DNA of 5,067 nucleotides from assembly GCA_903952805.1 (NCBI GenBank), contig CAJBHN010000411.1, positions 1 to 5,067 on the forward strand. The letters are read 5' to 3'. The position numbers and the translations under genes are program-made. Within the stretch, counting starts at the first letter, position 1. Each line of letters starts with the position of its first letter. Under the pieces are notes generated by a model, which ran no database searches, was not told where the DNA came from, and worked only from the letters and a program-made list of their open reading frames with translations. Of this stretch, positions 1-5,067 are shown piece by piece. The stretch comes from an uncultured Myxococcales bacterium (GTDB taxonomy: Bacteria; Myxococcota; UBA727; VGSZ01).

Positions 1-877
1 GGGCAAGCTTGACGGCACCGACGCAATTCAGCGCCGCGCTCCCGCCGACGAACAAGCCGTCGTGGGCCAACAACCAATAGACCATCTCGATGCTCTCTTC
101 GTCAGAACCAAAGAAAGAGCGATCCAGCTTGGCGCGGGCGAAATTGGCCGTGATGCGGCGAATGCCAATGCCTTCGGTGAATGAGCTCCCGCTGGCGTCG
201 AGGGAACCCGTCGTCACATAGTTGTGCAGGGAGCTGCCCGGCGGATCGATGACCGCGCAGACAATGCGGTCATTCTTGCTTTTGAGGTAGCTGCTGATGC
301 CACCGATGGTGCCGCCGGTGCCGGCGCTGCAAACGAAGCCGTCGATGCTGCCGTCGGTCTGGTCCCATAACTCGGGCCCGGTGCTGAGCACATGGGCGTC
401 AGAATTGGCGGTATTTTCGAACTGGTCAGCCCAAAAACACCGCGTCCCTGCAGCCGTCAACTCCTCGGCCCGACGACGAGCCACGTGGTAGTAGTTGCCC
501 GCGTTGGCAAACGGTGCAGGCTCCACCAACTCGACCTCGGCCCCCAGCGCTCGCAGCGTCGAGACCTTTTCGTCACTCTGGTTGTTGGGCATCACGATGA
601 TGCATCGATACCCGCGAGCCCGACACATGAACGCCAGGCCGATGCCGGTATTGCCAGCAGTGCCTTCGACGACGACGCTGCGCTCACCGGGGACGAGCTT
701 GCCTGCGGCTTCCGCGACGTCAATCATTCTCCGCGCGGCGCGATCCTTGACCGAACCGCCGGGGTTCAAGTGCTCGGCCTTCCCCAAGATGGTGCACCCG
801 GTCGCGGCTGACAGCGAGGGAATGCGGATGAGGGGAGTGTTTCCGACCGTGCCCGGAAATCCGTCTGTAATCTGCAT
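1..877 (-). CDS. cysK: Cysteine synthase A-family PLP enzyme (3' end cut by the window edge)
   Basis: This is the N-terminal 292 residues of a fold-type II PLP enzyme of the cysteine synthase / cystathionine beta-synthase family. Such enzymes make L-cysteine from O-acetylserine and sulfide in the cytoplasm. The frame is open from the ATG at 877 to the window edge. Visible motifs are the substrate-entry stretch GNTPLIRI (12-19), the Schiff-base lysine K44 in NPGGSVKDRAA, the substrate loop EGTAGNTGIGLA (71-82), the phosphate-binding GTGGT (186-190), TEGIG (234-238) and GGS (278-280), whose Ser is the usual partner of the pyridine nitrogen. Family members run roughly 300-360 residues, so only the C-terminus is missing. 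The loop reads TAGNT rather than the TSGNT of E. coli CysK, which points to the subfamily seen in pseudomonads and fungal mitochondria. The ATG is preferred over an in-frame GTG at 895 because GGAGG lies 11 nt upstream of it. It is the third gene of the minus-strand run, 40 bp after its neighbour. The exact substrate (O-acetylserine or another activated serine) cannot be read from the sequence. Confidence 0.92.
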   Translation of the reverse strand, partial: MQITDGFPGTVGNTPLIRIPSLSAATGCTILGKAEHLNPGGSVKDRAARRMIDVAEAAGKLVPGERSVVVEGTAGNTGIGLAFMCRARGYRCIIVMPNNQSDEKVSTLRALGAEVELVEPAPFANAGNYYHVARRRAEELTAAGTRCFWADQFENTANSDAHVLSTGPELWDQTDGSIDGFVCSAGTGGTIGGISSYLKSKNDRIVCAVIDPPGSSLHNYVTTGSLDASGSSFTEGIGIRRITANFARAKLDRSFFGSDEESIEMVYWLLAHDGLFVGGSAALNCVGAVKLA

Positions 878-888
878 GCCGCAGCGTG

Positions 889-893
889 CCTCC
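889..893 (-). promoter_or_regulatory. Ribosome binding site of the cysteine synthase gene
   Basis: GGAGG on the minus strand ends 11 nt before the ATG at 877. This is slightly longer than ideal, but it is the only Shine-Dalgarno match here and it decides the ATG against the GTG at 895, which overlaps the motif. Confidence 0.55.
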
Positions 894-917
894 ACAGCGA
901 AGCATCGTGCAACGGGG

Positions 918-1967
918 TCAGCGGTCGTCGTCGCGGATGCCGCGTTTGCCGCGCTCCAATCGCTCACGGACGATAGCCAACTGGCGGGCCCGATAGCGCT
1001 CATGACGATTCTCGCCCTGCTCATTTTTGGCGTCGGTCCGCTCATCGACGATTTGCACCTCGGCAAGGGCAAAGACAATGCGGCCAAGGTCGCCGTCGTC
1101 GGCGGGGATCTTCAACAAGACCTCGTCGGGAACCCGCAGCGGCACATCGACAACAAAGTTGATGACCGCGTAGGAGGGCCCCGAAAACTCATTGAGTGGC
1201 CGCAGGGATTGTTCTTCCTGGCCAAGTTCGAGTTGCAGATGTGGCGCAATCGCCCGGTACTCGGGGTGACTCTCGACGAAAGCGGTGAAATTGATCAGGT
1301 GGTTCACGGTCTGTCCCGGAGCCACGTAGTTGAAGGGAAAGAGCCTCTCGGTCATGCGCGCCAACAAGTCGACCACGTCCTGCGGGTGTTTGACAATGAA
1401 CCGAAAACGCACGCGATCATGAATGGTGGCCGCGTGATGCTCGCGTTTGACAAGGAGCTTGGTCAGCAGCGACGTCGCGGTCTTTTGGCCACCAACATAG
1501 TGAACGAGGGGAAAGCCGTCCCCGGCCAATGAGGCTGCGAATACATCGAACTTGTCGACCAGGATGCGAGACATCGCCGCCGCCGACAGGGGAATGCGGT
1601 GCGCGAGTTCCCGAGCCTCGATGTGGTGCACGATGTGCATCACCTTGAGGAGGAGGCAGGCAAAAAAGCGATCCCGACGACGGCCCTTTCGCTCCGACGC
1701 GTAGAGAAACAAGTCGATGGCATCGCAGTTCATCAGCTCAATCGGCAGTTTATAGCCGTGCTCGTCGGTCAGATACCGAGCCGCTTCACCTCGAAGCCAA
1801 TCAAGTCGGGCCAAATCACCGGGAGAATCAGGGTCGGCCTCCGAAATCCGCAGGAAGCTGCGGACGTCGTCGACGCCTTCAAATCGCAGCCGATACCAGT
1901 CCACAACCGAACCGCCGCGCAGCACCAGCCGCACCTGCTCAAGCTCAGCAAGGCTCAGGGTTCGCAT
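918..1967 (-). CDS. Conserved-looking protein of unknown function with RelA/SpoT-like signature residues (possibly TIGR04552 family)
   Basis: This is a soluble 349-residue protein with no signal peptide or membrane helix. I do not recognise a characterised orthologue; from memory it resembles the uncharacterised TIGR04552 family of myxobacteria. Residues 1-150 look mostly helical, with a basic cluster KGRRRDR (94-100). The C-terminal half shows an ordered set of positions resembling RelA/SpoT nucleotidyltransferases. These are a Lys-rich helix (K170, K174), IHDRVRFRFIV (182-192) like the metal-binding DLxAIR segment, FPFNYV (210-215), GPSYAVINFVV (263-273) like GYxSIH, and AEVQIVDERT (302-311) followed by NEQGENRHERYRARQ (315-329), like the EIQIRT..AE.G.AaHw.YK block. 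D184 and E303 would be the catalytic acids. The signature His of GYxSIH is Asn270 here. The tail (330-349) is highly charged. The ATG at 1967 is chosen because GAGAG sits 5 nt upstream; a TTG at 1988 would add 7 residues and overlap the preceding stop. It lies 13 bp after the AgmX-like gene and is probably translated from the same message. That a gene is here is near certain; the function is inference. Confidence 0.88.
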   Translation of the reverse strand: MRTLSLAELEQVRLVLRGGSVVDWYRLRFEGVDDVRSFLRISEADPDSPGDLARLDWLRGEAARYLTDEHGYKLPIELMNCDAIDLFLYASERKGRRRDRFFACLLLKVMHIVHHIEARELAHRIPLSAAAMSRILVDKFDVFAASLAGDGFPLVHYVGGQKTATSLLTKLLVKREHHAATIHDRVRFRFIVKHPQDVVDLLARMTERLFPFNYVAPGQTVNHLINFTAFVESHPEYRAIAPHLQLELGQEEQSLRPLNEFSGPSYAVINFVVDVPLRVPDEVLLKIPADDGDLGRIVFALAEVQIVDERTDAKNEQGENRHERYRARQLAIVRERLERGKRGIRDDDR

Positions 1968-1972
1968 GTCGG

Positions 1973-1977
1973 CTCTC
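1973..1977 (-). promoter_or_regulatory. Weak ribosome binding site (GAGAG) for the 349-residue protein
   Basis: GAGAG on the minus strand is 5 nt before the ATG at 1967 and lies just after the stop codon of the upstream gene (1983-1981). The alternative TTG at 1988 has no purine-rich motif before it. The short gap suggests translational coupling or reinitiation. Confidence 0.4.
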
Positions 1978-1980
1978 GGT

Positions 1981-4545
1981 TCAGCCAAGCGGCAGGGGAA
2001 TGCTCACCGGCGGCGGCGAGGCCCCTGTGTAGGCAGGGAAGCGCATGCTCTGGACCACCTGGGTCACGCAGGCCCCCACGGGGGTACCTCCGTATTTGCT
2101 GTCCGAAACGGCCACGTCGGTGGGCTTGCCGTTTTTGGCGATTTTCCAGGTCATCTTGATGGTCCCGGTGCCCCCACCTTTCGCGCCGCAGGCCTTCACC
2201 TTGGGAAGCGCACCCTTGACGACAGCGAGGATGTCCGACTTCTCCAAGGTGGCCTTGGCTGCGACGGCAGGCTCGCTGGCGCCGCTGCCAGCGCCCCCGG
2301 TTTTGCAGTCGAAATCCAGTACCGGATCACATTTGGCCGAAGCCTTCGCCGGAGCCTTCTCCACCACCGGTGGAACGACGACCGCTTTTTCGACAACCGG
2401 CTTTTCGACGACGGGCTTGTCCCGGGTCGGCGGCTTCTTGGTGTCGTTTGATGCCACCTTCACAGGCGTGGGTGGCGTGGGCGGCGACTCCGTGGCTGCA
2501 GCCACAGGAGTGGGCTCAGTGGGCGCAGCGGGAGGAACGGGCGGGACGGCCGCGGGCTCAACCGCAGGGGTGGGCGGCGGCGGCGGCGGCGGCGCCGGCG
2601 CCGGCGGCGGCGTCAGCGCAGCGACCTGGGTTCCCGGGTCGGAAAGGGGCATACCCGGCTGAATCGGGAGCCCGTTGGGCCCAACCATGACGACTTGCTG
2701 CGCCGGCTTGTCGAAGACGACCTTGTAGGCCAGCAACGACACCATCACGAACAGCAACGCCACACCGACAACGCCAACCAAGACCAGCGGCGAGCGCGGG
2801 GGGGGCTGGGCCTGCTGCGGGAACCCGCCACCAAAGCCAGGTTGCTGGAAGCCCTGAGGCTGTTGCTGTTGTTGCAGGCCCTGCGGCTGGAACCCCTGTT
2901 CAGGAGACTTGGGTGAGCCCATTGACGAGAAACGAGGCGCCGGCCGACCGCCGTCCGAGATGGCGGCGCCCGCGTCAAGGTCAACACCCGCCAGCGAGGA
3001 AAAAGGCAGGGTGCCTCCCAGGGCGTTGTCGTCTGCCGGACGCGGACCGAGGTCGTCGTCGGTGGCAGGCAACGGGCCCTTGGACAAGCGATCAATCTCG
3101 TCGTTGACCAAATTGGCGAGCGCGGACGACGCCGACGGACGCCATTCCGGCTCTGCCGCTGAAGGCGACCCTGAGATCCCCCCCCGAGCAGCCGAGCTGG
3201 CATTGCCGATCAATCCGCCGACGGCCCCAGCGCCGCCAGCGGCCTCCGCGAGGTTGGCGGCCTGATAGACGTCAGTGAGACCGTGTGGCCGCCAGTTGGG
3301 ATTGCTTTCTTCCATGCCCATGCCGGGCACGCCGTCGAAGGGCGACGCCCCCCGGGCGGGCAGATCATCGATGGGCGTGCCGAGGTCGAAACTCGCCGGC
3401 TTGCTCTTTTTGGAGCGCAACGCCGTGTCAGTGCTGGCGGGTGCGATCTTCGGCATCGGCACCTTGAGGAAAAGACCCCGGACCCGGTCTACTTGCTCAG
3501 CGGCGATCCAGTCGCCCATGCCAGCTTTCCACACCAGCGACATCCGATCCACGGCCCCAGACTCAATGTGACGGCCAAGCTCAGCGAGGGTGATGGGACC
3601 GATGTCCTCATCGTCGATGGCGACATGCCACTCGGGCTCGTCAGGACCATCGTCGCCGCCGCGGGGGGCAGATGACGCGGGCTGAGCCGGGTGCTTCTGC
3701 TCATTCCACAGGCCGCTTGACTCATCTTGGCCCTGGCCGAAATCACGACGCAGCGCATCAAGCCCATCGCTGTCGACGATGTCAGCGCTGGGCTGAGCGG
3801 TGGCGCGTCGGAGGGCATTCATGGCGTCGAGGTCGAGAATCTGCGTTGGTCCCCGTTGCTGATCGCCGGTGGGTACCCCCAACTGCGCCACCAAGCCTGC
3901 AAGGTCGCCCACACCGGGGCGCCCTTCGTCGAACATCTGATTGAACGCACCGGCGAGTTGGTCGTCGAGCGCGTCGCCGATCGACGACTCCCCCTTCACC
4001 GACGGCATCGTCGATGACGCCGGTATGGACGGCCAGGCGGACGCCGCGAGGGCGTCCGGTGGGCGCGGGAGGTCCTCGTCAGGTGCATGGTCGTGAGGCG
4101 GCGGGTCCAGAGGCGATGGATCAGTGCCGAGCTCGGTCTTGTCACCCTCCCAGGCCCCGCTGGCACCGTCGTCGTTGCCGACGCCGCCAAGGCTGGCGCC
4201 CATCTGGGTGTCTGCAGCCAGCGGCACAGGGGCCGGCCGCCCCGCGCCCGTTTCTTCAGGCGTGGAAGGAGTTGCCGCCGGCCTGGAACGCGACGATTTT
4301 GCGTCCGCGGCGACGACAGACTCGGTCGTGGAAGACAGGGTATCGAGTGCGCCGGCCTTCGAGACGTCGCCGACCGCTGCCGGTTGGCCCTTGTCTGCCT
4401 TGGTAGACACATCCCCGCCAGGCTTGTCGGGACGCACGACAATCACATGGCTGCAACGTTTGCATTTGACCTTGACGCCACGCTTGCCGACCTTTTCGTC
4501 GGCAATCATGTACTGCGCGTTGCAGCTATCGCACTCGAACTTCAT
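1981..4545 (-). CDS. AgmX/GltJ-like envelope protein: zinc ribbon, GYF domain, membrane helix, AgmX/PglI (TonB-like) C-terminus
   Basis: This is an 854-residue single-pass membrane protein. In order it has: an MJ0042-type zinc ribbon (1-38) with C5, C8, C28 and C31; an acidic Ser/Pro/Ala-rich disordered region (40-300); a GYF_2-type domain (about 305-358, from EWHVAI through GPITLAEL and WKAGMGDWIAAE); a second disordered linker (360-545); a Gln/Gly/Phe/Pro-rich stretch (550-583); a membrane helix (about 586-610); a Pro-rich periplasmic stalk (645-735) with VVEK repeats; and an AgmX/PglI-like TonB-type domain (about 764-854) with C786 and C826. The N-terminus should be cytoplasmic and the C-terminus periplasmic. 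This matches Myxococcus AgmX/GltJ, whose zinc-ribbon and GYF parts take part in controlling focal-adhesion motility complexes. Myxobacteria have several such paralogues, so a motility role here is inference. The ATG at 4545 is preferred over the TTG at 4626 and ATG at 4578 because GGAG lies 5 nt upstream and the zinc ribbon normally begins at the N-terminus. It is the first gene of the run, divergent from the lipoprotein gene. Confidence 0.9.
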   Translation of the reverse strand: MKFECDSCNAQYMIADEKVGKRGVKVKCKRCSHVIVVRPDKPGGDVSTKADKGQPAAVGDVSKAGALDTLSSTTESVVAADAKSSRSRPAATPSTPEETGAGRPAPVPLAADTQMGASLGGVGNDDGASGAWEGDKTELGTDPSPLDPPPHDHAPDEDLPRPPDALAASAWPSIPASSTMPSVKGESSIGDALDDQLAGAFNQMFDEGRPGVGDLAGLVAQLGVPTGDQQRGPTQILDLDAMNALRRATAQPSADIVDSDGLDALRRDFGQGQDESSGLWNEQKHPAQPASSAPRGGDDGPDEPEWHVAIDDEDIGPITLAELGRHIESGAVDRMSLVWKAGMGDWIAAEQVDRVRGLFLKVPMPKIAPASTDTALRSKKSKPASFDLGTPIDDLPARGASPFDGVPGMGMEESNPNWRPHGLTDVYQAANLAEAAGGAGAVGGLIGNASSAARGGISGSPSAAEPEWRPSASSALANLVNDEIDRLSKGPLPATDDDLGPRPADDNALGGTLPFSSLAGVDLDAGAAISDGGRPAPRFSSMGSPKSPEQGFQPQGLQQQQQPQGFQQPGFGGGFPQQAQPPPRSPLVLVGVVGVALLFVMVSLLAYKVVFDKPAQQVVMVGPNGLPIQPGMPLSDPGTQVAALTPPPAPAPPPPPPPTPAVEPAAVPPVPPAAPTEPTPVAAATESPPTPPTPVKVASNDTKKPPTRDKPVVEKPVVEKAVVVPPVVEKAPAKASAKCDPVLDFDCKTGGAGSGASEPAVAAKATLEKSDILAVVKGALPKVKACGAKGGGTGTIKMTWKIAKNGKPTDVAVSDSKYGGTPVGACVTQVVQSMRFPAYTGASPPPVSIPLPLG
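2347..2421 (-). repeat. Imperfect VVEK repeats in the periplasmic stalk
   Basis: Residues about 709-733 of the AgmX-like protein contain PVVEK twice in a row, then AVVVPP and another VVEK before APAK. Such Pro/Val/Glu/Lys repeats resemble the stiff periplasm-spanning linkers of TonB-type proteins. The codons differ between copies (GTC/GTT/GTG), so this is a protein repeat rather than a recent DNA duplication. Confidence 0.6.
2573..2611 (+). repeat. GGC/GCC triplet tract with an embedded 12-bp palindrome
   Basis: Thirteen GC-only triplets run in succession: seven GGC, then alternating GCC and GGC, then three GGC. The self-complementary GGCGCCGGCGCC at 2591-2602 sits inside. On the coding strand the tract encodes the proline run and flanking Ala-Pro of the periplasmic stalk (near residues 645-658). 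It may be prone to slippage, but in-frame changes would only alter stalk length. Confidence 0.7.
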
Positions 4546-4550
4546 GCGCG

Positions 4551-4554
4551 CTCC
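4551..4554 (-). promoter_or_regulatory. Ribosome binding site of the AgmX/GltJ-like gene
   Basis: GGAG on the minus strand lies 5 nt before the ATG at 4545. The longer in-frame candidates at 4578 (ATG) and 4626 (TTG) lack a comparable motif, so this site supports the start at the zinc ribbon. Confidence 0.5.
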
Positions 4555-4654
4555 GGTGAGGGCTGAGAGCCTGGACATTGCACCATACCGGCACAGGCCG
4601 GCGTCGACCCGACACTCGACTGTCAACGCGGGCTCCGCCTCGACGATCTGCTTG

Positions 4655-4684
4655 AAGCTACCGGTCTGGACCCCGGGGGGTCAA
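4655..4684 (-). promoter_or_regulatory. Candidate sigma70-type promoter for the minus-strand operon
   Basis: On the minus strand, TTGACC (4684-4679) is followed after 18 bp by TAGCTT (4660-4655). The -35 matches 5 of 6 consensus bases and the -10 matches 3 of 6, including the important first T, second A and last T. Transcription would start near 4648 and leave a leader of about 100 nt before the ATG at 4545. The spacer contains a GC inverted repeat. Chance matches are common in such a scan, so this is a candidate only. Confidence 0.35.
4669..4682. repeat. Short GC inverted repeat inside the candidate promoter
   Basis: GACCCC (4669-4674) and GGGGTC (4677-4682) are perfect 6-bp inverted arms around a GG centre. 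The element overlaps the -35 edge and spacer of the candidate minus-strand promoter, so it could be an operator. It is too short to be sure. Confidence 0.35.
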
Positions 4685-4704
4685 CGTCCTTGACCGCGAG
4701 TCAA
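4680..4704. promoter_or_regulatory. Three alternating GTCAA/TTGAC half-sites at 10-bp spacing (possible operator)
   Basis: GTCAA at 4680-4684, TTGAC at 4690-4694 and GTCAA at 4700-4704 are three 5-bp half-sites in alternating orientation, each starting exactly 10 bp after the last. The first pair extends to a perfect 6-bp inverted repeat, GGTCAA-N5-TTGACC (4679-4695). A further GTCAACG, identical in 7 bp to the first site, is at 4622-4628. The cluster lies midway between the divergent genes and overlaps the -35 of the candidate minus-strand promoter. The arrangement suits a dimeric regulator, but TTGAC is also simply a -35 core, so divergent promoters alone could explain part of it. Confidence 0.4.
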
Positions 4705-4777
4705 GCGCCCTGGTCCTCATTCGTGTCCCCAGCGCTGGCGCGTTGCTGCCTGACCATGTCGTGCTACCCAGGCCATC

Positions 4778-5067
4778 ATGAACCGACAACGAAGGCAGTC
4801 AGGCTTCGGTGTGGTGGCGGTCGCGTTGGCCATGGCTGTGGCATGCGCCCCCATGGCACCGCCGGCACCCTCACCCGGGTCGCCGACGGACGATGCCTCT
4901 GCGCTCAACGTGCTGCGAGCCCGCCCGGCCGACGTGGTTGACGCGCGAACCCGCCCCGAGCCCCATCCCATCATCCCCATCGGCACACGGCTCACCGCCT
5001 ACATTGGCCCCAGATTCCTGACGGGTGAGGATTTCATCCCCGAGGCCCGGGTTGTGGTGGCAGATGA
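4778..5067 (+). CDS. Probable secreted lipoprotein, N-terminal part only (runs off the right edge)
   Basis: The frame is open from the ATG at 4778 to the window end (96 codons). It begins with a basic n-region (RQRRQ, 3-7), a hydrophobic core (about 9-22) and C23 in AVAC, which fits a type II signal peptide, though Ala rather than Leu at -3 makes the lipobox weak. A Pro/Ser/Ala-rich spacer follows (25-37), then a more ordered stretch with PIIPIGTRLTAYIG (about 64-77). An in-frame stop at 4751-4753 means 4778 is the first possible ATG. An AGG 6 nt upstream is a weak ribosome binding site. Codon choice has the same GC-rich third positions as the neighbours. I do not recognise the family. Signal peptidase I cleavage is an alternative to lipidation. 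The gene is divergent from the AgmX-like operon and shares its upstream region. Confidence 0.72.
   Translation, partial: MNRQRRQSGFGVVAVALAMAVACAPMAPPAPSPGSPTDDASALNVLRARPADVVDARTRPEPHPIIPIGTRLTAYIGPRFLTGEDFIPEARVVVAD

Noticed and set aside
720..905. Minus-strand 61-codon frame starting at 905
   Set aside because: It overlaps the cysteine synthase start in another frame and has no features of its own.
878..917. Possible terminator between the 349-residue gene and the cysteine synthase gene
   Set aside because: The 40-bp gap has no stable hairpin followed by a T-run and carries the downstream ribosome binding site, so read-through is more likely.
495..1532. 345-codon open frame on the plus strand
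   Set aside because: It is antisense to the cysteine synthase and the 349-residue gene, both of which show strong motifs or domain logic. Its translation has no recognisable domain and is typical of a GC-rich shadow frame.
1968..1988. TTG start at 1988 for the 349-residue protein
   Set aside because: It would overlap the previous stop by 8 bp, which is possible, but it lacks a ribosome binding site while the ATG at 1967 has GAGAG 5 nt upstream. Not excluded.
2045..2662. 205-codon plus-strand frame rich in Gly, Ala and Thr
   Set aside because: It mirrors the Pro-rich and Val/Glu/Lys repeats of the AgmX-like gene on the opposite strand; its low-complexity composition follows from that.
4546..4626. 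Longer N-terminus of the AgmX-like protein from TTG at 4626 or ATG at 4578
   Set aside because: Neither has a Shine-Dalgarno motif, and the extension precedes a zinc ribbon that normally begins at the N-terminus. The ATG at 4545 has GGAG at good spacing.
4736..4750. Sigma54-like sequence TGGCGC...TGCC before the plus-strand gene
   Set aside because: Spacing is one base off for the invariant GG-N10-GC, so it does not fit the sigma54 consensus.

Overview
The window is high in G+C and reads like a piece of a myxobacterial (Myxococcota) chromosome. The main pointer is a large envelope protein with an N-terminal zinc ribbon, a GYF domain, a proline-rich linker around one membrane helix and an AgmX/PglI-type TonB-like tail. 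That architecture is typical of gliding-motility and related envelope machines of myxobacteria. The assignment is inferred from protein architecture, not from a search.

Layout: three genes lie head to tail on the minus strand, so transcription runs from right to left. They are the AgmX/GltJ-like protein (4545 to 1981), a 349-residue protein of unknown function (1967 to 918), and a cysteine synthase-family PLP enzyme (877 to the left edge, C-terminus missing). The gaps are about 13 and 40 bp, so they are probably one operon. A 232-bp divergent intergenic region (4546-4777) separates them from a plus-strand gene (4778 to the right edge) that begins a probable secreted lipoprotein and is cut by the window end.

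The divergent region holds the only regulatory structure I can support. It contains a plausible sigma70-type promoter for the minus-strand operon and three GTCAA/TTGAC half-sites in alternating orientation spaced exactly 10 bp apart. No RNA genes, insertion sequences, CRISPR arrays or convincing terminators were seen.

The most interesting point is the middle gene. By eye its C-terminal half carries, in the right order, the signature positions of a RelA/SpoT-type (p)ppGpp synthetase fold, although the family looks divergent. If that holds, the operon would couple a membrane-spanning, zinc-ribbon/GYF envelope protein to a nucleotide-alarmone-like enzyme and a cysteine synthase. This is a hypothesis, not a demonstrated system.
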